A stretch of 64,000 nucleotides of DNA from Fischerella sp. JS2 (GCF_032393985.1 NZ_CP135918.1:2046001-2110000); one strand, 5' to 3'. Positions 47,609 to 57,193 are shown, counted from the first letter of the stretch. The notes: a model not told the origin generated them from the letters alone. Translations and numbers: made by a program.

Positions 47609-47809
47609 ATGCAAGAAGTAAAGCAAAATTTAAATACTCAAACAACACAAAAAGTTACTGAAAGTATCCAGCTTTTTGAAGAATTGACAGATAGCGAGAT
47701 AGAAAAAGTATGTGGAGGTGTTACTGAATTATCACTTGACGAATATAAAGCTGATTTCAAATTTGCAAAAGTTGAGTTTAAAGCAGAATTTCTAACATTG
47801 AAAATCTGA
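47609..47809 (+). CDS. Double-glycine leader precursor peptide (bacteriocin/RiPP-like)
   Basis: A 66-residue peptide. Residues 1-37 are a leader ending ELTDSEIEKVCGG, the usual acidic-hydrophobic pattern before a Gly-Gly cut. The remaining core, 29 residues starting VTELSLDEYKADF, has no Cys, many Lys/Glu/Asp and regularly spaced Phe (FKFAKVEFKAEF). It lies 250 bp after the adaptor gene of a C39 exporter, on the same strand, with GAGG seven bases before the ATG and a good terminator behind. No modification enzyme is adjacent, so an unmodified bacteriocin-like or signal peptide is as possible as a modified one. Confidence 0.82.
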   Translation: MQEVKQNLNTQTTQKVTESIQLFEELTDSEIEKVCGGVTELSLDEYKADFKFAKVEFKAEFLTLKI

Positions 47810-47836
47810 AATACTTACTAGATAAGTAAAACACTC

Positions 47837-47865
47837 ATGCTTAAATGTTTTGAATATTTAAGCAT
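47837..47865. repeat. Perfect inverted repeat ATGCTTAAAT...ATTTAAGCAT
   Basis: Ten-base arms, nine-base loop, 28 bp after the precursor stop. Not followed by a T-run; it may protect the mRNA end or add to the terminator just downstream. Confidence 0.75.
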
Positions 47866-47893
47866 ACTAATATTTAATTGTTGCTTGGTTTTT

Positions 47894-47927
47894 CGCCAGA
47901 GAAGTTTCTTCTACTGGCGTTTTTTTA
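47894..47927 (+). terminator. Intrinsic terminator after precursor peptide gene
   Basis: CGCCAGAGAAG (47894-47904) pairs with CTTCT-A-CTGGCG (47908-47919) with one bulged A, then seven T. It closes the peptide-export cassette and lies just before the 3' end of the convergent debranching-enzyme gene. Confidence 0.88.
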
Positions 47928-47936
47928 TTAGATTAT

Positions 47937-49967
47937 TTACACTTCAGTTGCCAACCAAGCCCGTAGCACTTCTGCCACTGTCCAAGCCTGAGCAATACAA
48001 CCCCGTGCCGTCATGGGAGGATTACCATCAAAGATTTCGCTGAGACTACCAAGACCGTGAGCGTACAGGTGATTGGCCATTGGCTCCAAAAATTGTCGCG
48101 CTTGAGCAGGGTCTTTGTAAACTCGCAGATGTGCCTGTACAAAGGGGCCAATTAACCATCCCCATACTGTCCCTTGATGATAAGCACTATCTCGTTGCAA
48201 CTGATCACCTCCATAATGCCCTCTATATTGCGAATGATCACTTGCAAGTGATCGCAATCCGTGGGAAGTTAGCAAATTCTGGGCGCAAGCGTCAACTACA
48301 CCTTTTTGTTGACTTGAGTTCAGAGGACTTTCAGGTAAAGAAACAGCAAAAATTTGGTTGGGGCGTAAGGACGGGTCATCACCATCAGGCCCATCGAGGA
48401 CATCGTAACAGTAACCTGTTTCTTGATTCCAGAAGCGCGAGAATCTGACCAAAGCCCGTTCAGCGATCGCCTCATACTCTCGGTGAGGTTTACCAATATG
48501 GCGAGCAAAGTTAGCCATTGTCCGTAAGGCATTGTACCAGAGGGCATTAACTTCAATCGATTTGCCAGTCCGAGGCGTGACTACCCAGTCCCCTATTTTG
48601 GCATCCATCCAAGTCAGCTGCACTCCCACTTCCCCACCGTAAAGCAGCCCATCTGCTGCATCTAGATGGATATTGTAGCGAGTACCACGACAGTGCCAGT
48701 CGATGATATCTGCCAGGATGGGAAATAGTTCTTCTAAAAGGTCATCATCTTCTGTAACGTTGTAGTAAGCCTGTAAAGCTTCAAAATACCAAAAAGTAGC
48801 ATCAACGGTATTGTATTCTAGTATTTCCCCCGCATCTGGAAAGCGATTTGGCAGCATTCCCTGATTTACATATTTAGCAAAAGTGCGGAGAATAGAACGG
48901 GCAATTTCTGGACGACCAGTAGCAAGAGTCAGTCCTGGTAAGCTAATCATCGTATCCCGTCCCCAATCACTAAACCAGTGATAGCCTGCGAGAATCGTTT
49001 TGCCATGAATTTCATCTGACCAGGAACGATCCACAATAAATTGGTCAGCAGCCAAAACTAGATGATTCACCCAAGCTGGGGTTTCTTTGGCATGGGAAGG
49101 GCGGTTAGTTTTCCAAAGGCCTATTAACTTTTGTTCTTGCGTATGGCGGAGTCTGAGAGTTGTTTCGCCATGTAGATCTGGTTGCTTGTCTGTGCTAGCT
49201 ACAAAGGTTAGAGATTCACCAGCATTGAGAGTTATTTGGAAAGTAGCAGCGTGTAAATGGTCTTCTTTGTCGCTCAATCCTCGATAGCGTTCTACTGCTA
49301 AATGAAATCCATAATACCAATTATGTGCAGGAACAGCGCTAGCATTGTCGCACAGTAAATAAAGCGGTACAGCAGTGGGAAAGGCTGTCACACAAATTCC
49401 TTGAGGAACTGGTTCAACACTCATTTGCCAGCCGTTGCTTTGGGTACTACCATGATAATCGCGGTAGTTGACTAATGCTTTCAGCGTTAGCTGTAACGGC
49501 ATAGAAGCACGGCGTAAGACATATCGGACATAGGTAGTGTTAGCACCCTGCTGCATCCAAATTCGCTTTTCTAATAGTGCATCAGCACAGGCAAAATGCC
49601 ACACAGGAATAGTGCCTTCCAAAGAAAAATGTTCTGTATGCAGGTAGCCGTTAGGACTGACAATTTCGTCAGCCCAACGATTTGTATGTAAAGGATAAGT
49701 GCGATCGCCATACACAGCAGTTTCATCCAGCTTTGCCAACATCAGGGTGCGACCCAAAGGTGGCTTTAAGGTTGCTACTAGTAACCCGTGGTAGCGACGG
49801 TTGAGCAAACCTGCTACTGTACCAGATGCGTATCCACCGATACCATTAGTTACTAACCACTCCCGTGATTCTGCTAAATCGAGAGTGCCACATACTTCCC
49901 TGCCAAATTCAATGCACATATCACCGCATACCTGTATGGAATCGCTATTTTGATTATCCGTCGTCAT
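47937..49967 (-). CDS. Amylo-alpha-1,6-glucosidase (glycogen debranching, GH133-like)
   Basis: A 676-residue enzyme. The N-terminal beta-sandwich domain has TNGIGGYASGTVAGLLNRRYHG (core NRRYHGLLVATLKPP) and the C-terminal (alpha/alpha)6 barrel has ILAGYHWFSDWGRDTMISLPG, split here as GYHWFSDWGRDTM, and EYNTVDATFWYFEALQAYY. This is the archaeal/bacterial glycogen debranching type without the transferase half. It removes alpha-1,6 branches in glycogen breakdown. ATG at 49967. It converges with the peptide cassette. Confidence 0.9.
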   Translation of the reverse strand: MTTDNQNSDSIQVCGDMCIEFGREVCGTLDLAESREWLVTNGIGGYASGTVAGLLNRRYHGLLVATLKPPLGRTLMLAKLDETAVYGDRTYPLHTNRWADEIVSPNGYLHTEHFSLEGTIPVWHFACADALLEKRIWMQQGANTTYVRYVLRRASMPLQLTLKALVNYRDYHGSTQSNGWQMSVEPVPQGICVTAFPTAVPLYLLCDNASAVPAHNWYYGFHLAVERYRGLSDKEDHLHAATFQITLNAGESLTFVASTDKQPDLHGETTLRLRHTQEQKLIGLWKTNRPSHAKETPAWVNHLVLAADQFIVDRSWSDEIHGKTILAGYHWFSDWGRDTMISLPGLTLATGRPEIARSILRTFAKYVNQGMLPNRFPDAGEILEYNTVDATFWYFEALQAYYNVTEDDDLLEELFPILADIIDWHCRGTRYNIHLDAADGLLYGGEVGVQLTWMDAKIGDWVVTPRTGKSIEVNALWYNALRTMANFARHIGKPHREYEAIAERALVRFSRFWNQETGYCYDVLDGPDGDDPSLRPNQIFAVSLPESPLNSSQQKGVVDACAQNLLTSHGLRSLASDHSQYRGHYGGDQLQRDSAYHQGTVWGWLIGPFVQAHLRVYKDPAQARQFLEPMANHLYAHGLGSLSEIFDGNPPMTARGCIAQAWTVAEVLRAWLATEV

Positions 49968-50284
49968 TTTTACATCAGACTGAGAACCTAATTAAGAGTT
50001 GCTAAGAAAAAACAGAGTAAAAAGGTGATGAATTGTGTAGAAAATTTAGCCAATACTATTAAGGAAATGGGGAACAGGGAACGGGTAACCGGTATTTTCA
50101 TCCTTGATTGTGGGATTTTTCTGTGATTGACAGTACTCTGTCAAGTTCGTAATTAGCGCTTTAGGGCTAAAGCGCTTACTACAAACCCATTTTTAATTCT
50201 CTTGTTTTTCTCTTTCTTTGCGCTCTTTGCGCCCTTTGTCGTTCGTTCCTTTGTTTTGCAAAACAAACTTGATGAAATAGTAAT
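49968..50284. other. Intergenic region with palindromic element
   Basis: 317 bp between two minus-strand genes. It contains the perfect palindrome at 50155-50176. No coding frame seen. Confidence 0.55.
50155..50176. repeat. Palindrome AGCGCTTTA-GGGC-TAAAGCGCT
   Basis: Two perfect nine-base arms around GGGC, flanked by GTAATT and TACTAC that extend the pairing weakly. Related to the element at 24112-24160. Confidence 0.8.
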
Positions 50285-50731
50285 TTACTTACCTAAAGAT
50301 GCATAGCCAAAAGTTGTATTGAACTGACGACACCAAATTGCTACAGATTTATAATCTACAAGCTTTACATTATTAGGAATAGCGTAACGTTGATTCCCAC
50401 TCGTCTTTTGTAAACGAGCAATTTTGAGATAATCTTTTTCTTGAATACCAGATGTAGGAACTGTATCATTGCGGTACAGAATTACGAATAAATCAGGGCC
50501 TTTGCTAGTTTTGAAATTTTCATTGAATTCTAAATAACGCTTGCCATTCTCCGTTACAACTTTAGTAGTTCCTTGAGTAGCATGTTCCCCAGCAACAAAG
50601 GTTCCTGGTTGAATGTTAGTTCTAGCTATCGGTTGGGCTTCATTGACTGGTTGCTTGGAGTTGACATCTGTTGTACAACCTACAGTCAATAAAGTAATAA
50701 TACTTATAATTGCTAAAATTTTAACTTTCAT
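50285..50731 (-). CDS. DM13 domain lipoprotein
   Basis: A 148-residue protein. The N-terminus (MKVKILAIISIITLLTVGC) is a lipoprotein signal with lipobox LTVGC, so it should be tethered to a membrane facing the periplasm. The body is a DM13 domain (GTFVAGEHATQGTTKVV; KTSKGPDLFVILYRND; VDYKSVAIWCRQFNTTFGYA). DM13 is suspected to bind a redox cofactor; no firm role. I start at ATG 50731, twelve codons inside the longest frame, because the signal peptide starts there. Confidence 0.88.
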   Translation of the reverse strand: MKVKILAIISIITLLTVGCTTDVNSKQPVNEAQPIARTNIQPGTFVAGEHATQGTTKVVTENGKRYLEFNENFKTSKGPDLFVILYRNDTVPTSGIQEKDYLKIARLQKTSGNQRYAIPNNVKLVDYKSVAIWCRQFNTTFGYASLGK

Positions 50732-51106
50732 AGTTATGGTATTCCCTAAATTTATTAATAATTCCAATCAAGTACCTGACATTACGGAAAACTTTCATTT
50801 CACCTGAGAGTTTTAATTATTTCTCATCTGATAATTGCACCATTCAAGGGTAAGAGCCAGAGGCTCTAATTTTTGTTACCAGGTTGAACCTAGTAACAAG
50901 GGTTTAGAGGCTCAACCTCCTACCTGTTGTAACTCTTGCAAGATGTAAATCACGATTTCAGTAGCTAGGATGAATTACAGCGCTTTACATATAGATGGAG
51001 TACACCCATCCTAACCCTAAGCGAGATCACTTAGGGCGCGCGTAGCGCGATTGGGGTTCTTCTGTACCTCACTTAGATGAAATCTATAAGTTGTGTTCTG
51101 ATCGCA
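50732..51106. other. Intergenic region, short repeat fragments
   Basis: Contains GAGGCTCTAATTTTTGTTACC and GTAACAAGGGTTTAGAGGCTC around 50868-50918, which pair partly, and CCTAACCCTAAGCGAGATCACTTAGGGCG at about 51010-51037, a relative of the GGTTAGGG dispersed repeat. No gene seen. Confidence 0.5.
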
Positions 51107-52672
51107 TCATTTTGATAATTTCCATAGAGAAGAATATTCACCTTGATAAATAATACTCATCTTCATTTGATATTTTTTTTCTATTCTTTTGCGTAATATA
51201 TAAGAAGAATTTAATAAAAATATATTAGCGGAATTTTTAGAAATTTTTGGTACGTTATTACCTTTTACTAATAAAAATCTAACTTTTGGTTCAACGAGAG
51301 AACTAAGAGAAAGTATATTTATAGAATTATTACCTGCATCATTACTAATTAAAAGCGGGCGAGGAGTTTGATTAATAATATTGGCTATTTCTAGATAATT
51401 ATTACCACTAAATTTACTCCACCAATTATAAGATTGAGAATATAAAGAATTGGAAAAAAAACCAATTACTATTAACAATGCTAATATTGTTTGCCAAGTT
51501 TTTTGTCGTGAAATCCCACCATTATATAGCTGTATTGCTAGGAGATAAGCCACTGCTATTTGTCCACCTAAGTAATAAGGTATTAGATCTAGTTGGCAAA
51601 ACGAAACTAATAGAGGTATTGTTGGTATTGCAATTAAGCTTATAATAAATAGCCAAGTTTTTTCGTGAGTTGTACGCCAAAGGCAATAAATTGCATATCC
51701 AACTAAAGTAAAAAAAATTGGCATTATAAATATTAAATTTAAAGGCTTTAGCAGATTAAAATTTAAATCAATGAAAATATTATTTGTCTGTATTAACCAA
51801 TATAGTATTGAATTAGGAAAAGATAAATTTTTAATTTTAGCATCAGTAGAAAACAAAACGGAAGATTGGTTAGCAAGTATGACCAATATCCAAGGTATAA
51901 AAATTAAAAATCCTAACAATAATGATATTAAAAATCTTTGCAATGTTTGATGCCAGCGAAATTTGGCAATTGCAGTTACATAAAACAGATGAGCTATAGC
52001 TACAAATCCACTTAATAAAAATGTATATAAACTAAGAGCTAATGTAAATGTATAAATTCCCCAGTTCAAGATATAATTTTCTTCTTTTAGCTGTATTGAT
52101 TCTAACCGCAAAGCTCTGAGCAAAGCAGCACTAGATAGTAATATAGTGACTTCCCAAAGAATATATTCCTGTGCTTCTTGAGCGTAGATAATTTGTATAG
52201 GAGAGATAGCCAGAAGTGCGATCGCTATCCCAGGTAATGACAAAGGTACCTTAAATAATTCTCGACACAACCAATAAGCACAAGGAAATACTGATAAACT
52301 AATCACAGCAGATAAGCTTCTAATTGTTGTTATCGAGTCACCAAAAATTTGTACCCAAAATCTTGCTAATAGATAATAAAATGGTGGATGCTGTGGATTA
52401 TCTATTGCCAATGATTTAATTGTATCTCCAAAATTTTTCTCAGGATTAAGACATTGAAACTTGGCAAAAGCTTGTTTGTTAATTATCGTACCATTAAAAA
52501 TTTGTTGTCTAACTTGGATAGTTGTATAACCAGAAATACGTAGTAAAGTATCTGTTTCCCCTGGTGAATAAACTTTTCCATCAAGATTAACAAAGCGAAA
52601 AAATATACCAAATATCACAAGTACAACAATAAAAAACTGCAACCACCTGGGAGCAAGTATGAGACGTCGCAT
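51107..52672 (-). CDS. Membrane glycosyltransferase-like protein (GT39/ArnT superfamily)
   Basis: A 521-residue protein with about eleven membrane helices. The first loop has the acidic site (YSPGETDTLLRISGY) and the conserved DNPQHPPFYYLLARFW motif of the ArnT/PMT superfamily, followed by LPGIAIALLAISPIQIIYAQEAQEY. Such enzymes move sugars from polyprenyl-phosphate donors to lipids or proteins on the outer face of the membrane. Donor and acceptor are unknown. The gene is clearly richer in A and T than its neighbours. Confidence 0.82.
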   Translation of the reverse strand: MRRLILAPRWLQFFIVVLVIFGIFFRFVNLDGKVYSPGETDTLLRISGYTTIQVRQQIFNGTIINKQAFAKFQCLNPEKNFGDTIKSLAIDNPQHPPFYYLLARFWVQIFGDSITTIRSLSAVISLSVFPCAYWLCRELFKVPLSLPGIAIALLAISPIQIIYAQEAQEYILWEVTILLSSAALLRALRLESIQLKEENYILNWGIYTFTLALSLYTFLLSGFVAIAHLFYVTAIAKFRWHQTLQRFLISLLLGFLIFIPWILVILANQSSVLFSTDAKIKNLSFPNSILYWLIQTNNIFIDLNFNLLKPLNLIFIMPIFFTLVGYAIYCLWRTTHEKTWLFIISLIAIPTIPLLVSFCQLDLIPYYLGGQIAVAYLLAIQLYNGGISRQKTWQTILALLIVIGFFSNSLYSQSYNWWSKFSGNNYLEIANIINQTPRPLLISNDAGNNSINILSLSSLVEPKVRFLLVKGNNVPKISKNSANIFLLNSSYILRKRIEKKYQMKMSIIYQGEYSSLWKLSK

Positions 52673-52827
52673 AATTATGTTTTTCTCAGAATTTGTCCAA
52701 AATTATCTAGTCAGTTAAACTATCAGGATGAAGTAATTTTGTATTATCTTTCGTTTTTTGAGAATGATCACTTCATAATTATCTAACCTGAAGAAAATTT
52801 AGCAAGTCCAATGTAATTAAGCTAACA

Positions 52828-53220
52828 ATGAACATGAAACGCACATTTTCTGGTGCATCTTGGGAATCTCAGGTAGGCTACTGTCGAGGCGTTAGAGTTA
52901 ATAACCATATCTATATTTCCGGGACTGCACCAATTGCTGAAGGGGGTGAAGTATTTGCCCCTGGGGATGGTTATGCACAAGCAAAGCGTTGTTTGGAAAT
53001 TATTCAAAAAGCATTACAAGACTTAGGTACTGACATCAATTCTGTAGTTAGAACTCGAATGTTCGTCACAGATATTAGTCGTTGGGCAGAATTTGGACAG
53101 GCGCATCAAGAAGTTTTTGGTGAGAATCCACCTGCTACAAGTATGGTGGAAGTCAAATCTCTCATTGATCCGGCAATATTAATAGAGATAGAAGTGGATG
53201 CTATGTGCCTAGATAAATAA
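52828..53220 (+). CDS. RidA family protein (enamine/imine deaminase-like)
   Basis: A 130-residue YjgF/YER057c/UK114 fold protein: SWESQVGYCRGVRVNNHIYISGT, cut here as GYCRGVRVNNHIYISG; EIIQKALQDLG; VVRTRMFVTDISRW; PATSMVEVKSLIDPAILIEIE. The Arg in VVRTRMF is the conserved catalytic-site Arg of RidA-like proteins. Several subgroups lack deaminase action, and this one looks closer to the short-loop subgroups, so the substrate is open. ATG 52828 or 52834. Confidence 0.88.
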   Translation: MNMKRTFSGASWESQVGYCRGVRVNNHIYISGTAPIAEGGEVFAPGDGYAQAKRCLEIIQKALQDLGTDINSVVRTRMFVTDISRWAEFGQAHQEVFGENPPATSMVEVKSLIDPAILIEIEVDAMCLDK

Positions 53221-53286
53221 AAATATTTAGCCGTTGTTCAATCCCTATTGCCTATTACATGTTCCCTGTTCCCTTTTCTAAAAGTT

Positions 53287-53335
53287 AAGGGTTAAAGGGA
53301 AGCTAAAAAATTACCCCTTTAACCCTTCATTTTTT
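53287..53335 (+). terminator. Terminator between ridA-like gene and nadK
   Basis: AAGGGTTAAAGGG (53287-53299) and CCCTTTAACCCTT (53315-53327) form a perfect 13-base stem, followed by CATTTTTT. It lies 67 bp after the ridA-like stop, between converging genes; the minus strand has a weaker T-run, so it may serve both. Confidence 0.82.
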
Positions 53336-53361
53336 ACCTTGATTTAACTTGTGCGAGAAGT

Positions 53362-54285
53362 CTAATTACTGTGATTAGTACTGCTGTAGCGAACTCTTGT
53401 CCCTGCCCACAATAACTTTTCTCGCAGTGTTTGGTAATAGGAGTTGTTTTCCCGGAGAATAATAAATTTGGCACGACACTCAGCCATGCGTACATCAACG
53501 CGATGTCCGGGCCAAATCGAAGTAGCTAATACCCCATCCATCCATAGCTTTGTACTCAAATCGTAATCACCCAATGGCCAAATGCTGACAACAGAACCAG
53601 GGGGTAAAACGATGGGGCGATTAGAAAGGCTCATTGGGCAAATAGGAGTAATGGTAATAGCTTCCATGCCATCATGGACAATGGGACCTGTGGCTGAAAC
53701 AGTATACCCAGTAGACCCTGTAGGCGTGGCAACTATTAATCCATCGCCAACGTACTGATCGACTACTTCGCCGTCAATTTCCATCTCCAGAATAGAGGTA
53801 ATCATGCGATCGGCAGAAGCAGGCTTGACACACATTTCATTTAAAGCCAAGTAGCGTTCACTCACAGGTTCCAAGTTGCTACCATGACCTTCATACACTG
53901 CTGCTTGCACCATCATACGCCGTTGGATAGCATAACGATCCTCCAACAGCCGTTCCCAAACTTTTTCCGTATCTTGAAATTCTTCCACAGACTCAGTTAA
54001 AAACCCCAAGTGACCACCCACGTTTACTCCTAAAATGGGTACACCAGCTGAGGCTAGGTGTCTAGCACCGGTTAACACAGTACCATCACCACCGAGTATC
54101 AATGCCAGGTCAATTGGTTGTCCAGCTGAAGCCAAAAATACTGGGTAAGGATTATCCTTAGGCCCGCTTGGTCCCACTAATACCTGGCATTGATGATTTT
54201 CAAGTTGCTTCGCACAAATTTCTGCCCAACGCTTACTTTGGGCATCTCTTGCTTTATAAGCAATAATTACCTTTTTAAGGTCCAC
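53362..54285 (-). CDS. nadK: NAD(+) kinase
   Basis: A 307-residue NAD kinase, making NADP+ from NAD+ and ATP. It has LILGGDGTVLTGARHL (GGDG motif), GVNVGGHLGFL, LNEMCVKPASADRM and YVGDGLIVATPTGSTGYTVSATGP with the NE/D and GST-like blocks. I start at GTG 54285 (VDLKKVIIAYKARD), four bases after the ndhE stop, as the homology begins there; the open frame runs further into ndhE. It belongs to the subgroup that cyanobacteria keep beside ndhE. Confidence 0.92.
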   Translation of the reverse strand: MDLKKVIIAYKARDAQSKRWAEICAKQLENHQCQVLVGPSGPKDNPYPVFLASAGQPIDLALILGGDGTVLTGARHLASAGVPILGVNVGGHLGFLTESVEEFQDTEKVWERLLEDRYAIQRRMMVQAAVYEGHGSNLEPVSERYLALNEMCVKPASADRMITSILEMEIDGEVVDQYVGDGLIVATPTGSTGYTVSATGPIVHDGMEAITITPICPMSLSNRPIVLPPGSVVSIWPLGDYDLSTKLWMDGVLATSIWPGHRVDVRMAECRAKFIILRENNSYYQTLREKLLWAGTRVRYSSTNHSN

Positions 54286-54289
54286 AACT

Positions 54290-54595
54290 TTACCATTTGA
54301 GGAGATTAAACTGCTCCATATCGACAGTATCACGGTTGCGATAGATTGCCAGTACGATCGCTAGACCTACTGCTGCTTCTGCTGCCGCTACAGTGATGAC
54401 AAACACAGTAAAAACCTGACCCTTAATCGCTGTTGAGTCTAGGAAGTTAGAAAAAGCCATCAAGTTTAAATTCACAGCATTCAGCAGCAATTCAATTGAC
54501 ATTAACACTCGCACAGCATTGCGACTGGTAATCAAACCATAGATGCCAATACAAAACAAAGCTGCTGCTAGTAACAAAAAGTACTGGAGTTGCAT
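54290..54595 (-). CDS. ndhE: NADH dehydrogenase-like complex subunit NdhE (NuoK)
   Basis: A 101-residue membrane subunit with three helices ([36 protein letters not shown] around the conserved Glu; [20 protein letters not shown] with a second membrane Glu). Both Glu residues are part of the proton path. Last ndh gene of the cluster, followed at once by nadK. Confidence 0.95.
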   Translation of the reverse strand: MQLQYFLLLAAALFCIGIYGLITSRNAVRVLMSIELLLNAVNLNLMAFSNFLDSTAIKGQVFTVFVITVAAAEAAVGLAIVLAIYRNRDTVDMEQFNLLKW

Positions 54596-54685
54596 AAATC
54601 TTCGTAACTTCTACTACTGTTTTTGAGTTGTTAGTTGTTCAGTTATCAGTTATCAGTTATTAATCATTGTTTTTCTGGTAACTGT

Positions 54686-55294
54686 TTACTGTTCCTTATC
54701 GCTGCCAGCTGATACCAATTCTCTAGGGCGTTCTGGCAATGTCAAAACTGTTTGTGGCAAATCAGAGGAAACGACTTGTTCTGGTAGATACTCGCGACGT
54801 GCCAAAATAATTGCGCCTACCATTGCCATCAATAGCAGAATCGAAGCGACTTCAAACGGTAGTAAAAAGTCACTAAAGAAATGCTGACCAATAACAACTA
54901 TAGGGTTGCCTACAGGAGTAGCAGTAGAATACGACCAAGGCGTTGCTAACACCATCGTACTTAACAGCGCAAATAATCCCAGACTCACCACAGCCGTTAG
55001 AGCTTTACGCACCCAAGCTGTAGGAAAGGGAACAAAATTCTGCCGCTTATTCACCAACATAATGGCAAATAAAATCAGCACGTTCACCGCGCCAACATAA
55101 ATTAACAATTGCGCTGCTGCTACAAAATCAGCATTTAGCAATAAGTACAACCCAGCTATACTGACAAACACACCACCGAGCATAAATGCTGAATAGACAA
55201 CGTTAGAGAACAGCACTACACCCAGCGCTGCCCCAATCATCATGACAGCTAGTATGCCAAATGAAACAACCTGTACTCCTTCCGCTAGATTCAC
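54686..55294 (-). CDS. ndhG: NADH dehydrogenase-like complex subunit NdhG (NuoJ)
   Basis: A 202-residue membrane subunit with five helices, including GVVLFSNVVYSAFMLGGVFVS and LLIYVGAVNVLILFAIMLV, the pi-bulge helix typical of NuoJ/ND6. The C-terminal tail (PEQVVSSDLPQTVLTLPERP) is soluble. Part of NDH-1 in the thylakoid membrane, used for respiration, cyclic electron flow and CO2 uptake. Confidence 0.95.
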   Translation of the reverse strand: MNLAEGVQVVSFGILAVMMIGAALGVVLFSNVVYSAFMLGGVFVSIAGLYLLLNADFVAAAQLLIYVGAVNVLILFAIMLVNKRQNFVPFPTAWVRKALTAVVSLGLFALLSTMVLATPWSYSTATPVGNPIVVIGQHFFSDFLLPFEVASILLLMAMVGAIILARREYLPEQVVSSDLPQTVLTLPERPRELVSAGSDKEQ

Positions 55295-55299
55295 TTTTT

Positions 55300-55386
55300 T
55301 TGTCCTTTGTCAATAGTCAATGGTCATTTTTCATTTGTCATTTGTCATTTGTCAATGGTATTTACAAAGGACTAAGGACAAATGAC
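55300..55386. repeat. TTTGTCA heptamer repeats between ndhI and ndhG
   Basis: TCATTTGTCATTTGTCATTTG is followed by ACAAAGGACTAAGGACAAATG. It is one of three such blocks inside the ndh cluster (also about 54630-54680 and 55990-56070). Confidence 0.8.
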
Positions 55387-55393
55387 TAAATAT

Positions 55394-55975
55394 TTACTTT
55401 TCTTGCTGTACAAGTTCTTCAGGGCGGGAACCTGCACGAGGTGCATCAGCTGGTAGATCGTGGGGATCCATAACTCCCTTAGGCAGGTAAACTAATTCAC
55501 GTAGTGGAGTGACCATTGGGTCATTTGTGACCTTATAGGGAAGACGACCCATTGCTACGTTATCGTAGTTCAACTCGTGGCGATCATAGGTGGAAAGTTC
55601 GTACTCTTCTGTCATAGAGAGACAGTTTGTTGGACAATATTCCACACAGTTACCACAAAAGATACAAACACCAAAGTCAATACTGTAGTGCTTGAGCTTT
55701 TTCTTTTTGCTGGTTTTGTCAAACTCCCAATCTACTACAGGTAAGTTAATAGGACAAACCCGCACACAGACCTCACAGGAGATACACTTATCGAACTCAA
55801 AGTGAATCCTACCGCGAAACCTTTCGCTGGGAACTAATTTTTCGTAAGGATACTGTACGGTGACTGGACGTCGCTGCATATGGTCAAAGGTAACAGCAAG
55901 TCCCTGACCAATGTAACGCCCGGCTTGTACTGCTTCTTTGGCGTAATCACCAACTTGTTTGAGGAACTTTAGCAT
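55394..55975 (-). CDS. ndhI: NADH dehydrogenase-like complex subunit NdhI
   Basis: A 193-residue iron-sulfur subunit. Two 4Fe-4S motifs, [12 protein letters not shown] and [12 protein letters not shown], lie about 38 residues apart. The N-terminus ([21 protein letters not shown]) binds the membrane arm. In cyanobacterial NDH-1 these clusters take electrons from ferredoxin. Confidence 0.97.
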   Translation of the reverse strand: MLKFLKQVGDYAKEAVQAGRYIGQGLAVTFDHMQRRPVTVQYPYEKLVPSERFRGRIHFEFDKCISCEVCVRVCPINLPVVDWEFDKTSKKKKLKHYSIDFGVCIFCGNCVEYCPTNCLSMTEEYELSTYDRHELNYDNVAMGRLPYKVTNDPMVTPLRELVYLPKGVMDPHDLPADAPRAGSRPEELVQQEK

Positions 55976-55989
55976 TGTTAGTGTCTACC

Positions 55990-56072
55990 TCTTTAGTCAT
56001 TTGTTGTTTGTCATTTGTCAAAAGTCATTGGTCATTGGTTAATTAACTAATGATCAATGACTAATGACTAAC
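55990..56072. repeat. TTTGTCA / GACTAATGACTAA heptamer repeats between ndhA and ndhI
   Basis: GTTTGTCATTTGTCAAAAGTC is followed by AATGATCAATGACTAATGACTAA. Facing blocks; possible hairpin in the operon mRNA. Confidence 0.8.
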
Positions 56073-56074
56073 GA

Positions 56075-57193
56075 CTATCCTCCGAAGGCAACGGGAAAAG
56101 CCAGTTTCAGAGCGGCGGTTAATAGTAAATTTACTAAACCGACTGGTAATAAAAACTTCCATCCTAAGTCTAGTAGTTGGTCAATGCGAACACGGGGTAC
56201 AGTCCAACGTAATAGGATGGCTAGAAAGACTAGGAAGTAGGCTTTAAGTAGGGTCATAGTGATGCCCAAGGAGGCAGTAACAACTTGCAACACCGGATTG
56301 GCTTCACTAACTCCAAACCAACTAGCTAATGTACTAATAGGAATGGGAAAATCCCAACCACCCAGGTATAAAACTGATACTAGGAGTGCTGAGAGTACGA
56401 GATTGACGTAAGAACTCAGGTAGAACAAAGCAAATTTCATCCCAGAGTACTCTGTCTGATAACCTGCTACTAGTTCTTCTTCTGCCTCCGGTAAGTCAAA
56501 AGGCAGACGTTCGCATTCAGCGAGGGCTGCTATCCAAAAGATGATGAAGCCGACTGGCTGTCGCCAAATGTTCCATCCTAAGATACCGTAGCCAGATTGT
56601 TGGTTAACGATATCAATGGTGCTGAGGCTGTTGGACATCATCGCGATCGCTAGTACTGCTAGCGCCAAAGGAATTTCGTAGCTAATTGATTGTGCTGCTG
56701 CGCGCAGTCCACCCAAAAGAGAGTATTTGTTATTGGATGCATAACCAGCCATCAACAAACCAATCGGCTGAACGCTGGACAAAGCAATCCACAAAAAGAC
56801 CCCCATCCCGACATCAGTAATAAGTATATTCTGTCCAAATGGCACAATCAGATAGGACAGGAATACAGGCAAAATCACAATGATGGGGCCAAGGGTAAAT
56901 AGTACTCTGTCAGATTTAGCTGGCACTATATCTTCTTTGAAGACCAGCTTCAGACCATCCGCTACAGGGGCCAGCAGACCCAAAGGGCCAATGTATTCAG
57001 GGCCAATCCGTTGCTGTGCTGCTGCTGAAATCTTCCGCTCAAGCCAAACGCAGGTCAGTACGCCCACTGTCGCACCAATAATCATTAAAATCATTGGCAG
57101 TGGCATCCAAATTGCTTTGGCTAAGTCTCCTGGGACTCCCAATTCCGTGAGGGATTGAATAAAAGTTCCTTGCAGATCAATTCCTGAATTCAT
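56075..57193 (-). CDS. ndhA: NADH dehydrogenase-like complex subunit NdhA (NuoH)
   Basis: A 372-residue membrane subunit with eight helices. Conserved quinone-site parts are [21 protein letters not shown], seen as [14 protein letters not shown], and [22 protein letters not shown], seen as [13 protein letters not shown]. It opens the ndhA-I-G-E order found throughout cyanobacteria and plastids. ATG at 57193 ([15 protein letters not shown]). Confidence 0.97.
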   Translation of the reverse strand: MNSGIDLQGTFIQSLTELGVPGDLAKAIWMPLPMILMIIGATVGVLTCVWLERKISAAAQQRIGPEYIGPLGLLAPVADGLKLVFKEDIVPAKSDRVLFTLGPIIVILPVFLSYLIVPFGQNILITDVGMGVFLWIALSSVQPIGLLMAGYASNNKYSLLGGLRAAAQSISYEIPLALAVLAIAMMSNSLSTIDIVNQQSGYGILGWNIWRQPVGFIIFWIAALAECERLPFDLPEAEEELVAGYQTEYSGMKFALFYLSSYVNLVLSALLVSVLYLGGWDFPIPISTLASWFGVSEANPVLQVVTASLGITMTLLKAYFLVFLAILLRWTVPRVRIDQLLDLGWKFLLPVGLVNLLLTAALKLAFPVAFGG

